Source: Haloarchaeobius litoreus | GTDB taxonomy: Archaea > Halobacteriota > Halobacteria > Halobacteriales > Natrialbaceae | Reading direction: 5' to 3' | Assembly (NCBI RefSeq): GCF_024495425.1 | Contig: NZ_JANHJR010000002.1 | Location: 124,001 to 188,000, forward strand | Length of the DNA stretch: 64,000 nucleotides | Shown here: one piece after another, positions 6,848 to 15,499 of the stretch | How the letters are laid out: the number at the start of each line of letters is the position of its first letter | Position numbering within the stretch: position 1 is the stretch's first letter | Translations under genes and position numbers: made by a program | Notes under the pieces: model-generated | The model's database searches: none | Told to the model about the DNA's origin: nothing | The model's input: the letters and a program-made list of their open reading frames with translations, nothing else

Positions 6848-8190
6848 CACGCGTCGCTCGCCGGCGTCCGGTCGGTCGCGCGCTCGTGGACGAACCGGCC
6901 CCCGAGCGCGAGCGTCGCCACGGCCAGCAACGACGCGAAGACGGCGGCGAGCAGCGTCCCGGGGTCGCCGAGCAGCCCGACCGGGTCGCTCGCGTACGGC
7001 GAGAGCTCCGAGCGCAGCCACGAGCCGGCGGTGACGCTCGTCACCGCGAGGAGGACGAGACCGCCGAGGCTCGCCAGGACCGGCGGTCGCTCCGGGACGG
7101 TGCCGGGGTCGTGCAGCAGGTAGAGCACGAGCGCGATGGCGAACGGCGTGCCGACGAGGCCGAACGCGAGCACGAGCACGAGCAGCTCGAGGACGTTCCC
7201 GCCCAGTACCGGACCGAGCGCGGCCGCCAGCGCGGTGACGGCGAGTGCGGCCCGGTAGCGGTCGTCGTCGCGGTCCCAGCCCAGCCTGTCGGCGAGGGCG
7301 TAGGGTGGAACCGTGGTGTTCCCGCCGAGGGTCGACACGGCCGCCCCGAGCAGGCCGGCGAGGAACATCGATTCGGCGAGCCCGCCGACGGCCGGGCCGA
7401 GCGCGGTCGCGGCCCGGGTCGTCGTCAGCTCTGCGAGCGGGACCGGCCCCTCGTGGAAGACGCTGGCTGCGACGAGGAAGATGGCCAGCGAGTAGCCGCC
7501 GAAGGCGACGCCCATCGAGGCGACCACGTCGAAGCGGGCGAGCCCCCAGTCCTCGCGGGTCCAGCCCCGCTCGCGCATCGTGTAGCTCTGCATCGTGACG
7601 AGCGTGACGTGGACCGCGCCGCCGAGGATGCCCGCGGCGACGAGGGCGGCGTCGGCGGTCGGCAGCGAGGGGACCGTGCCAGCCGCCGCCGCGCCGAGGT
7701 CGACCGGCACGACGGCCAGGGAGCCGAGGAAGGCGAGCACGACCAGCGAGACGACGAGCTTCGCGCCGAACTCGGCGACGCGGTAGCCCCCACCGACGAG
7801 GCCGACCGCGAGGACGACCGCCCAGACGACGCCCCAGACCGTCGCGTCGATGCCGGTCGCCAGCTCGGTCACGTCGGCGACGGTCTTCATGATGACCAGC
7901 TGTGCCAGTCCCGCCGCGGCGACCACGTCGACGACGAGCAGCCACGCCCACCAGCTCCCGAGATTCGCCTCGACCGTCGAGACGAGGCCGTCGCCGGTCA
8001 GCACGCCCAGTCGCGCGGCGAGGTACTGCGCGGTCGCGCCGAGCACCGCCGAGAGCACGACCACCCACAGCAGCTCGTAGCCGTAGCCCGCGCCCGCCCC
8101 GAGCAGGCTCGCCATCGTGGCCGGCCCGGCGGCGATCGCCCCGGCCAACCACGTCGGTCCCATCGAACGAATCCGCGCCCCGAGTTCCAT
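6847..8190 (-). CDS. Nramp-superfamily membrane transporter lacking canonical metal ligands
   Basis: 447-residue integral membrane protein with about 11 hydrophobic segments and the Nramp N-terminal pattern (GPTWLAGAIAAGPAT, then GYGYELLWVVVLSAVL and AARLGVLTG). In proton-coupled Mn/Fe transporters TM1 carries DPGN and TM6 carries MPH; the aligned positions here read GPAT (about residues 22-25) and MQS (in VTLVTMQSYTM). The Asp and Asn that coordinate transition metals are therefore absent. The substrate is probably not Mn(II)/Fe(II). Related ligand-poor clades include Mg-transporting Nramp relatives. It sits between thiR and thiDN in one unit with a small P-loop protein, so a role in thiamine or precursor uptake is possible but unproven. 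Confidence 0.8.
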   Translation of the reverse strand: MELGARIRSMGPTWLAGAIAAGPATMASLLGAGAGYGYELLWVVVLSAVLGATAQYLAARLGVLTGDGLVSTVEANLGSWWAWLLVVDVVAAAGLAQLVIMKTVADVTELATGIDATVWGVVWAVVLAVGLVGGGYRVAEFGAKLVVSLVVLAFLGSLAVVPVDLGAAAAGTVPSLPTADAALVAAGILGGAVHVTLVTMQSYTMRERGWTREDWGLARFDVVASMGVAFGGYSLAIFLVAASVFHEGPVPLAELTTTRAATALGPAVGGLAESMFLAGLLGAAVSTLGGNTTVPPYALADRLGWDRDDDRYRAALAVTALAAALGPVLGGNVLELLVLVLAFGLVGTPFAIALVLYLLHDPGTVPERPPVLASLGGLVLLAVTSVTAGSWLRSELSPYASDPVGLLGDPGTLLAAVFASLLAVATLALGGRFVHERATDRTPASDA

Positions 8191-8303
8191 GTGCTCGAAG
8201 TCGCTACCGCACGGACAAGAGTGTTTCTACCCGGTGGTACCACTCGGATATGGTCGCCACGACCCGGGAAAAACCTATAACAGAACGTGTCGAACCGCCG
8301 CGC

Positions 8304-8687
8304 ATGAACGAGCGTCGCATCGTCGTCGCGAGCCTCGCGGTCGCCGTCCTCCTGACCGGCGGCACGACGCTCGCGACGGGCCAGCCGACGGTGTTCGCCC
8401 GGACGCCGCTCGGCGTCGCCATCTACGCCTTCGTCGGCGTCGCCATCCCCCAGCACGTCGTCGCGATGCAGACCGGCTCGGAGGTCCGCCTCGGCTTCGC
8501 CGGACTCGCGGGGCTGGGTGCGCTTGCGGCCGTCATGGCGGGCTACGCCCGCGGCGGCGTCAACGACCCGTGGTCGGTCGGCTTCGCGAGCCTGCTCATG
8601 GCCATCGTCTTCGGGAGCATCATCGGCAGCGTCGTCCGCGAGTTCCGGGCTGGCTACCGCGCCGGCACCGCCGAGGGCTCGCGCTGA
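8304..8687 (+). CDS. Small four-helix membrane protein
   Basis: 127-residue hydrophobic protein with four predicted membrane helices (about residues 5-22, 35-52, 62-82 and 92-112) and a basic C-terminal tail. I recognise no catalytic motif. The ATG at 8304 is supported by a TATA-like CCTATAAC about 27 nt upstream. It is divergent from the Nramp-like gene and lies 98 nt upstream of thiDN on the same strand, so it could be co-expressed with thiamine synthesis. Confidence 0.7.
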   Translation: MNERRIVVASLAVAVLLTGGTTLATGQPTVFARTPLGVAIYAFVGVAIPQHVVAMQTGSEVRLGFAGLAGLGALAAVMAGYARGGVNDPWSVGFASLLMAIVFGSIIGSVVREFRAGYRAGTAEGSR

Positions 8688-8785
8688 GACCGTCCTCGTG
8701 CGGTTCTCGTGCAGGTGATGAGCGACAGCGGCGGGTCGCGCCGCCACCCATCACCGATTTGTACTACCAGCTAATACCTCCCGGT

Positions 8786-10150
8786 ATGGACCACGACACG
8801 ACACGCGAGCGACGACCGGCACCCGACACGCTGCCCGTCGCGCTGACCGTCGCCGGCAGCGACTCCGGCGGCGGTGCCGGCATCCAGGCCGACCTCGCGA
8901 CGATGGGTTCCCACGGCGCGTGGGGCACCAGCGCGGTGACGAGCGTCACGGCACAGCACACCCGCGGCGTCGAGTCCACGCACGTCCTCCCGCCCGCGGA
9001 GGTCGCCGCGCAGGTCGACGCCGTGTTCGACGACTTCGACGTGCGGGCGGTCAAGACCGGGATGCTCGCCACCGCGCCGGTCGTCGAGACCGTCCACGAG
9101 CGACTCGCCGACCGGGACGCCCCGGTCGTCGTCGACCCCGTGATGGTCGCCACGTCGGGCGACCGCCTGCTCGACCGCGACGCCGAATCGGCCTACGAAG
9201 CCCTCCTCGCGGACGCGACGCTCGTCACACCCAACGCCGACGAGGCCGCCGTGCTCACCGGCGTCGAGCCGACCGACGTCGACAGCGCCCGCGACGCCGG
9301 TGCCGAACTCGTCGCGATGGGGGCCGACGCCGCGCTCGTCAAGGGCGGCCACATCGACACCGAGGGCGTCGTCGACGTGCTCGTCACCGCCGACGGCTCG
9401 ACCGTCTTCGAGCACCCCCGCGTCGCCGACGCCGCGACACACGGCTCCGGCTGCACGCTCTCGGCGGCCATCGCCGCCAACCTCGCCACCGGCGACGACC
9501 TCACCGACGCCGTCGAGGCGGCGGTCGACTTCGTCGCGCGAGCCATCCGATACCACGCCGATGTCGGAGCCAACGGCGCGGTGAACCACCACGTCGGAAT
9601 CCGGAACGAGGCCGCCGCCCGGGAGACCATCGCCGGTGTCGAAGGTGTCGTCGACGACCTCGTCGCCGCCGACGCCAGCGCACTCGTTCCCGAGGTCGGC
9701 ACGAACGTCGTCGGCGCGCTCCCCGCCGCCGAATCGGTCGCGGAGACGGTCGCCGTCGACGGCCGCATCGCCCGCGTCCACGACGGCGTCCGCCCCACCG
9801 GCGGCGTGCGCTTCGGCGCGTCCAGCCACGTCGCCCGGTTCCTGCTGTCGGCCCGCGAGTACGACCCGACCATCCGGTTCGCCTGCAACTGCCGGTTCGA
9901 CGAGTCGGTCGAGTCTGCCGTCGACGCGCTCGGCTGGCCCACCGCCACCTACGACCGAAGCGAGGAACCCGCCGACGCGAGCACGATGGACTGGGCCGGC
10001 CGGACGACGTTCGGCGCGGCCGACGAGACCCCCGTCGCCGTCCTCGACCACGGTGCCCAGGGGAAGGAGCCGATGTGCAAGCTGGTGGCTCCGGATTCGG
10101 CGACGCTCTCGGAGCGCGTGCTCGAACTGCTGGACGCCGTCGAGGGGTGA
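8786..10150 (+). CDS. thiDN: Bifunctional HMP/HMP-P kinase - thiamine-phosphate synthase
   Basis: 454-residue fusion enzyme. Residues about 15-270 form ThiD (ribokinase fold): it phosphorylates hydroxymethylpyrimidine and then HMP-P. The signatures are [17 protein letters not shown] near the N-terminus and the anion-hole [15 protein letters not shown] near residues 215-230. Residues about 285-454 form ThiN, which joins HMP-PP and thiazole phosphate to give thiamine monophosphate; [11 protein letters not shown] and [13 protein letters not shown] are the conserved ThiN segments. The ThiDN fusion replaces bacterial ThiE in archaea. It ends the thiamine locus that begins with thiR. No riboswitch-like fold was seen in the 98-nt leader region. 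Confidence 0.95.
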   Translation: MDHDTTRERRPAPDTLPVALTVAGSDSGGGAGIQADLATMGSHGAWGTSAVTSVTAQHTRGVESTHVLPPAEVAAQVDAVFDDFDVRAVKTGMLATAPVVETVHERLADRDAPVVVDPVMVATSGDRLLDRDAESAYEALLADATLVTPNADEAAVLTGVEPTDVDSARDAGAELVAMGADAALVKGGHIDTEGVVDVLVTADGSTVFEHPRVADAATHGSGCTLSAAIAANLATGDDLTDAVEAAVDFVARAIRYHADVGANGAVNHHVGIRNEAAARETIAGVEGVVDDLVAADASALVPEVGTNVVGALPAAESVAETVAVDGRIARVHDGVRPTGGVRFGASSHVARFLLSAREYDPTIRFACNCRFDESVESAVDALGWPTATYDRSEEPADASTMDWAGRTTFGAADETPVAVLDHGAQGKEPMCKLVAPDSATLSERVLELLDAVEG

Positions 10151-10183
10151 GCTTCCAGTGGAATCGCGGACTAGATTCTCCAC

Positions 10184-10600
10184 GTGGCGCGCGGCTGGCG
10201 AGCGTGTCGAGCGTAGCGAGACTGCGAGCCATCCGCGCGAGGGATGAGCGAGGGAGTGGGAGACGCGACCGCCAGGGAGCGTCTCCAGACGGAACGGCGA
10301 GCGGAGCGAGCCGTGGAGTGCTGCGACCGAGAGAATCGGCTGGGGAGGCGTGAGGTGCGGTACTGTTGGGCGGGACTGAAAGGGGCGAGCGTCTCGACGA
10401 CGGCGGCCGACGCAAGGACCGCAGGTACGAGGACCGGTCACGAGACGCGAGCGTCTCGTGAGCCCACCGGAAATCGGAGATTTCCGGGGACGCAGCGAGG
10501 CCCCCGAGTCGAGACGCTCGGGGCTTTCTGGCTGTTTGCGGTTTCAGCGAGACCCACGACTATCGAGATTTTCTGGCTGTTCGAGTCACCAGCTCTCACT
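10184..10600 (+). repeat. Composite hairpin element, copy A (long form)
   Basis: Longest plus-strand copy of a dispersed non-coding element. In order: GGCGCGCGGCTGGCGAG block (10186 on), GAATCGGCTGGGGAGGCG (near 10333), GGGACTGAAAGGGGC (10372-10386), left arm CGAGCGTCTCGAC (10386-10398), hairpin CACGAGACG/CGTCTCGTG (10439-10460, 4-nt loop), hairpin CCGGAAATC/GATTTCCGG (10467-10487, 3-nt loop), right arm GTCGAGACGCTCG (10508-10520) and tail GGGGCTTTCTGG (10520-10531). The arms pair over 13 bp and enclose the two small hairpins. It fills the gap between the convergent thiDN and PIN-ATPase genes. It lacks the 5' palindrome of other copies. ORFs in it are not credible. Confidence 0.75.
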
Positions 10601-10640
10601 CAAACCACGAACACACCAACCGCAACGAAAACAGCCGATC

Positions 10641-12524
10641 TCAGGCCGTGTGGACGGTGATCGTCCGCTTCCGGTCGATGGCCTGCTCCAGCTCCTCCGC
10701 GATAGCCGAGCCCCGGGACACCTGCACCTCGCCGCCACGGCCGACGGTCGCGGTGAACAGGTACTCGCCGCCGGCACGCACTTCCACCGTCTCGCCGGTG
10801 TGCCCGTCGACGGGCACGATGACGTGTCGGGAGGTGATCTCGGGTGTGACGAGCTGGCCCTTCTCCTCGGCACCCGACCCACCGGACCCACCCGAACCAC
10901 TCGAACCACCCGAGCCGCCGGTCCGGTAGTTCGGGTTCTCGTCGTGGGTGCGCACGTCGATGTCGATGCCGAGGCGGTCCTCGACGTCGGTGATGCGGCC
11001 GCCGCCCTTGCCGATGACGGCGGAGATGTCGTCGTCCTCGACGTAGACCACGGCGGTGTTCCCGCCCTTCAGCTCGACGGAGACGTGGCCGCGAGCGATG
11101 GAGCGGATCTCGCGCTCGATCTCCTGTTTGGCGATGCGGTCGACGCCCGAGTCGCTGCCACCATCGTCGTCGGTGAGCGGGACGGTGACGACCTGCCGGT
11201 TGAACGTGTAGATCTCGTACTCCGGCTTGCCCGTCTCGAAGTCGGTGATCTGGATGACCGGGCGGGCGAGGTCCTCGGCGGTGAGGCCGGAGGGTACCTT
11301 TACCTCTGTCTTGACGTCGTACACCTTGGCGATCTGGCCGGCCTCGATGTAGACGACGGTGTCGACGACCTGCGGTATCATGCCGAGCTCGACCCGGCCG
11401 ACGAGGCGCTGGAGCGCGTCGATGGCGCGGGTGGCGTGGACGACGCCGATCATGCCGACGCCGGCGAGGCGCATGTCCGCGAACACCTCGAAGTCGTTGG
11501 TCTTCCTGACCTCGTCGTAGATGGTGTAGTCGGGCCGGACCATCAACAGCGCGTCGGCGGTGTTGGCCATCTCGCCGTCGAGCTCGGTGTACTGCGTGAT
11601 CTCGGGGCCGACCTGGAGGTCGCGCGGTTTCTCCATCGTCTTCACCGAGTAGTCGTGCTCGGCGATGAACCGGGCGACGGCCTGCGCGAACGTGGACTTG
11701 CCGGCACCGGGCGCACCGGAGATGAGGACGCCGCGCTGGCGTTCGAGCAGGCGCTCTTTCAGCTCGTCTGCGTGCTCGTAGTCCTCCATGTCCGTCTGGG
11801 CGATGGGCCGGACCGCGGTGATCTCGATGCCGTCCGCGAAGGGCGGGCGGGCGACCGCGATGCGGTAGTCCCGGAACTGGACGATGTCCATGCCGTTCCG
11901 GGAGAGCTCGAGGAAGCCGTCGGAGGACTCCTTGGCGGCGTTGATGACCTCGGTTGCGTACTCGTCCATCGTCTCGTCGGAGAGCGGCTCGTCGGCGACT
12001 TTCAGGTAGTGCATGTCGCCGAGCGCGCCGCGTTTGGCCATCGGGACCGCCCCCGCCTTCAGGTGGACGCTCATCGTCTCGTCGTCGAAGTAGTTCTGCA
12101 CCTGGAGGCGGTCGATCTCGGTCTTCCCGCGCACCTCCGCGGAGACGAACTCCACGTCGAGGCCCTTCGCCTTCGCGACCTCGGCCTGGACCACGTCGCT
12201 CGTGAGGAACGTGGCCCCCAGCTCGGCGGCGAGGTCGCGGATCAGCGCGTCGATCTCGCCCTCGGCGGCGTGCCCGCGCTCGACCGCGTCGGGGCGCGTG
12301 CCGACGTACTCCAGCTCGATGCGGCCCTCGTCGGCGAGGTCGGCGAGGCGCTGGAGCTCCGCCAGCCCGTCCCAGCCCGTCTCGAACCCCTCGTTCGCCT
12401 GCGATTCCAGCTCCGCGACGACGGCTTCGGGGACCTGTATGGTGGCCCCCTCGTACTCGCCGTCGTCGACCTTGGCGGACACGCGGCCGTCGATGACCAC
12501 GCTCGTGTCCGGTACGACGTTCAT
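10641..12524 (-). CDS. PIN domain - ATPase - KH domain protein
   Basis: 627-residue archaeal protein with three parts. A PIN ribonuclease-like domain (about residues 1-125) has acidic residues at D6, E90 and D110. A PilT/VirB11-like secretion-type ATPase follows (Walker A GAPGAGKST, residues 270-278; DLQVGPEITQYTELDGEM and the acidic HATRAID segments downstream). A KH-type RNA-binding segment (IGKGGGRI, about residue 510) precedes a Gly/Ser-rich linker and a short C-terminal domain. The family is widespread in archaea; a role in RNA processing or decay is inferred from the PIN and KH domains. It is a single gene, divergent from HemAT. Confidence 0.9.
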   Translation of the reverse strand: MNVVPDTSVVIDGRVSAKVDDGEYEGATIQVPEAVVAELESQANEGFETGWDGLAELQRLADLADEGRIELEYVGTRPDAVERGHAAEGEIDALIRDLAAELGATFLTSDVVQAEVAKAKGLDVEFVSAEVRGKTEIDRLQVQNYFDDETMSVHLKAGAVPMAKRGALGDMHYLKVADEPLSDETMDEYATEVINAAKESSDGFLELSRNGMDIVQFRDYRIAVARPPFADGIEITAVRPIAQTDMEDYEHADELKERLLERQRGVLISGAPGAGKSTFAQAVARFIAEHDYSVKTMEKPRDLQVGPEITQYTELDGEMANTADALLMVRPDYTIYDEVRKTNDFEVFADMRLAGVGMIGVVHATRAIDALQRLVGRVELGMIPQVVDTVVYIEAGQIAKVYDVKTEVKVPSGLTAEDLARPVIQITDFETGKPEYEIYTFNRQVVTVPLTDDDGGSDSGVDRIAKQEIEREIRSIARGHVSVELKGGNTAVVYVEDDDISAVIGKGGGRITDVEDRLGIDIDVRTHDENPNYRTGGSGGSSGSGGSGGSGAEEKGQLVTPEITSRHVIVPVDGHTGETVEVRAGGEYLFTATVGRGGEVQVSRGSAIAEELEQAIDRKRTITVHTA

Positions 12525-12665
12525 ACGTGCAGTAGGGCCGTCGCGGTTGATAAGGGACCGGTTCCGACGGGACGGCGTGACACACCCATCGCAGTCGCCC
12601 TACCGATTCCAGCGTGCTGGGAACCACCCCCACCAGATTCTTCCCCCGAACGTCTTCGGCCCGGT

Positions 12666-14294
12666 ATGGACCCCTCGAAGGAGTTCGGGCTGGGTGGACT
12701 GAACCGGTTCGTGGAGGCAGCGTCGCTCACCGGCGAGATCGGGCTGGACGACGAGGAGATCGCCTGGCGAAAGCAGTTCGTCGGCTTCGACGCCGCGGAC
12801 GAGCGCCGGCTCGACGACCTCGAACCGCTGCTCCGGGCGAACCAGGACGCCATCGCCGACGCGTTCTACGACAACCTGACCGGCCACGAGCAGACCCGTG
12901 CGGTCATCGAGCGGTCGCCGAAGGGCGTCGAACAGCTCAAGCGAACACAGAAGGCGTACCTCGTCTCGCTCGCGACCGGCGACTACGGCGAGGACTACTT
13001 CACGAACCGGGCACGCATCGGGAAGCTGCACGAGCTGCTCGACATGCCGCTGAAGCAGTACGTCGGGCAGTACGGCCTCTACTACGACCTCATCCTCTCG
13101 CGGGTCGACGAGCGCGTCCAGACGCAGGTGGTCGACGCCATCGAGGACTGGGTGGACGCGCGCGAGGCGACCGACGGCGGCATCGAGCGCGTCGTCGGCG
13201 CGCTCCGGGGGCTCGGGGGCGACGACGAGCCCGACGGGCTGGACGAGACGCTGGAGGCCACCGTTCGGGACGCCATCCACGACGGGATGCAGGACGTGCT
13301 CGCCGTCCTCCGCATCCTCAACCTCGACCTGCAGGTCGCCAGCGACACGTACGTCGACTCCTACAGCCAGCGCCTGGAGCGCGCCATCGACGCGCAGCGC
13401 GAGCTCGCGATGGAGGTCGAGGAGGCGGTCCAGCCGCCGGTCGTCCAGCTGCAGCGCTCCTCGGCGTCGGTCGCCGAGAGCGCGGCCACCATCCGCGACC
13501 ACGCGGAGGGACAGGCCGCGGACGCGACGGACGCCGCGGCCGACGTCGCGGAGGTCAGCGCGGCCGCCGAGGAGGTCGCCTCGGTCGCCGGCGACGTGCG
13601 CGAGACGAGCGAGCGCGCCGCCGCGGAGGCCGGCGAGGGCGTCGACGCCGGGGAGCGAGCGCTCGACGCGCTGGAGAGCGTCGAGGACACCACCGAGGCG
13701 CTGCTCGACACCGCCGAGCGGGTCGAGGCCCGCGCCGCGGACATCGAGAGCGTGGTCGACCGCGTCGAGGACGTGGTGGACCGGACCGCGGTGCTGGCGA
13801 CGAACGCGAAGGTCGAGGCGACGCGGGCGAGCGACGGCGGGCCGACGGCGACCATCGCCAGCGAGCTGGAGACGTTCGTCGAGGGCACCCGCGACGACCT
13901 CCGCGAGCTCGACGACGCCGCCACGGCCGTCCGGGCGGAGGCCGAGACGACCCGTGAAGCGGTCGCCGACGCGAACGAGCGCGTCCACGAGGGTCGGAGC
14001 GAGGTCGCTGCCGCCGTCGAGACGCTGGACGAGATGGAGGACGTGGTCGACGACGCCGCGGCCGGGATGGACGAGGTCGCCGCCGCCGCCGACCAGCAGG
14101 CCCGGAGCGTCGTCGAGCTCTCGGAGACGGTCGAGGCGCTCGCCGGGGCCGCCGACTCGGTCGCCTCGGAGGCGCAGTCGGTCGCGAGCGCGAGCGAGGA
14201 ACAGGCCGCCAGCGCCCGGCACGTCGCCGACGCCGTCGCACAGCTCTCGACCGACCCCATCGACGAGCAGGTGCCGGTGTACGAGCGCGTCTGA
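12666..14294 (+). CDS. hemAT: HemAT-type globin-coupled chemotaxis transducer
   Basis: 542-residue soluble methyl-accepting transducer for aerotaxis. An N-terminal protoglobin-like sensor domain (about residues 1-190) holds the proximal haem ligand His122 in IGKLHELLDMP, matching the F-helix pattern of HemAT. A linker helix leads to a long coiled-coil signalling domain (about 260-530) rich in Ala and Glu; the hairpin tip, read by CheA/CheW, lies around residues 380-400 (VLATNAKVEATRAS). There is no transmembrane helix, as expected for an internal oxygen sensor. No che genes are nearby; it acts at a distance on the chemotaxis cluster. Confidence 0.9.
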   Translation: MDPSKEFGLGGLNRFVEAASLTGEIGLDDEEIAWRKQFVGFDAADERRLDDLEPLLRANQDAIADAFYDNLTGHEQTRAVIERSPKGVEQLKRTQKAYLVSLATGDYGEDYFTNRARIGKLHELLDMPLKQYVGQYGLYYDLILSRVDERVQTQVVDAIEDWVDAREATDGGIERVVGALRGLGGDDEPDGLDETLEATVRDAIHDGMQDVLAVLRILNLDLQVASDTYVDSYSQRLERAIDAQRELAMEVEEAVQPPVVQLQRSSASVAESAATIRDHAEGQAADATDAAADVAEVSAAAEEVASVAGDVRETSERAAAEAGEGVDAGERALDALESVEDTTEALLDTAERVEARAADIESVVDRVEDVVDRTAVLATNAKVEATRASDGGPTATIASELETFVEGTRDDLRELDDAATAVRAEAETTREAVADANERVHEGRSEVAAAVETLDEMEDVVDDAAAGMDEVAAAADQQARSVVELSETVEALAGAADSVASEAQSVASASEEQAASARHVADAVAQLSTDPIDEQVPVYERV

Positions 14295-14359
14295 GCCGGT
14301 GCATTCGGCTGTCTGCTGCCTGCCGAACCCTCTTGTGCCGGGCGACCGCAGGGTCGGTC

Positions 14360-15475
14360 ATGGACGAACTCACCGCACTCACCCGCGACCTCGTCGCCAT
14401 CCCGAGCCACGACGGCGAGGCCGCGGCGGGGGACCACATCGAGGGGTGGCTCCGCGCGGAGACCGACGCCGAGGTGACACGGGACGACGCCGGCGACGAC
14501 GACCGCGGCGGGAACGTCATCGCACGCCGCGGCGCGACCGCCGACCCCGACGCGCCCACGCTCGCGTTCGTGGGCCACCACGACGTGGTGCCGCCGGACG
14601 ACACCCAGGTCGACACCGACGGTGGCTACGTCGTCCGGGAGCGCGACGGCCGTCTCTACGGCCGCGGGACCGCCGACATGAAGGGGGCCGACGCGGCGAT
14701 GCTGCTCGCCTTCCGGGACGCTGCCCTCGGTGACGAACTCGAACTCGTGTTCGCATCCTTCGTCGGCGAGGAGGTCGGCGGCGTCGGCGCGCGCCACGCC
14801 ATCGACGACGGCTTCGCCCCGGACTGGGCACTCGTCGCCGAGGGTTCGACGGGCTACTCCGCGCCCGGCGTCCTCGACGTGGCCGTCGCGCACAAGGGCC
14901 GCCGGGGGAGTACCGTGACGGCGCAGGGCCAGGCCGCTCACGCCAGCGAGCCCGACGCCGGCGAGAACGCGGTGTACCGGGCCTGCGACGCCGTCGGCAC
15001 GATCCGCGACCTCGACTGGCCGACGGTCACGGTCGCCGGCGAGGAGCTGTCGGGCAGCGTCGTCGTCACCGGCATCGAGGGTGGGTCGGCGTGGAACGTC
15101 GTCCCCGAGTCCTGCGAGGTGACCGTCGACGAGCGCACCGTTCCCGGCGAGCGCGCCGACCTCGCACGGGTCGAGCGCATCGATGGCGTCGCCTGGACCG
15201 TCGACCAGGACCTCCCGCCGATGCGCTGTTCGGACGACGCCTTCGCCGATGCGGTGCTCGACTCCGTTCGGGACGTGCAGGACGGCGTCGGCGAACTCGT
15301 CACGAAACCACACGCCACCGACGCCGGCTGGCTCGCGGAGGCGGGGGCTGCCTGCGTCGTCTGCGGCCCCGCCGAACCCGGCGAGGCGCACACCGCCGAG
15401 GAGAGCGTCTCCATCGACGTGCTCGAACGGTGCTACGAGAGCTACCGACGCCTCGCGGGGTCGTGGACGGGGTAG
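14360..15475 (+). CDS. M20-family metallopeptidase (ArgE/DapE/CPG2-like)
   Basis: 371-residue zinc hydrolase. Metal-binding motifs are visible: GHHDVVPPDD (His and Asp, about residues 75-85), YGRGTADMKG (Asp), the catalytic Glu pair in FVGEEVGGVG (about 141-150), and a C-terminal His (GEAHTAEESVSI). An internal dimerisation domain (HKGRRGSTVTAQGQAAHAS) is typical. The family includes succinyl-diaminopimelate desuccinylase and acetylornithine deacetylase, but neither biosynthetic context is present, so it is left as a general amidohydrolase/peptidase. The ATG at 14360 follows the HemAT gene by 65 nt. Confidence 0.87.
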   Translation: MDELTALTRDLVAIPSHDGEAAAGDHIEGWLRAETDAEVTRDDAGDDDRGGNVIARRGATADPDAPTLAFVGHHDVVPPDDTQVDTDGGYVVRERDGRLYGRGTADMKGADAAMLLAFRDAALGDELELVFASFVGEEVGGVGARHAIDDGFAPDWALVAEGSTGYSAPGVLDVAVAHKGRRGSTVTAQGQAAHASEPDAGENAVYRACDAVGTIRDLDWPTVTVAGEELSGSVVVTGIEGGSAWNVVPESCEVTVDERTVPGERADLARVERIDGVAWTVDQDLPPMRCSDDAFADAVLDSVRDVQDGVGELVTKPHATDAGWLAEAGAACVVCGPAEPGEAHTAEESVSIDVLERCYESYRRLAGSWTG

Positions 15476-15499
15476 GAGCGACGCGGTCGGGCCGTCGGC

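Noticed and set aside
5515-8152. Arg-rich frames overlapping thiR, the P-loop gene and the Nramp-like gene
   Set aside because: Arg/Pro-rich composition typical of wrong-frame reading in GC-rich DNA; real frames are acidic.
8688-8785. TPP riboswitch before thiDN
   Set aside because: No thi-box core (CTGAGA and ACYTGA patterns) is seen, and haloarchaea use the ThiR regulator for this pathway.
10439-10531. Simple transcription terminators for the convergent genes
   Set aside because: Archaeal termination relies on T-runs, which are absent after these stems, and copies also lie upstream of divergent genes.
10244-10660. 138-residue frame in the gap after thiDN
   Set aside because: It is encoded by copy A of the composite repeat. 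Related translated strings appear in other copies only because the DNA motifs repeat; reading frames differ and hairpins span it.
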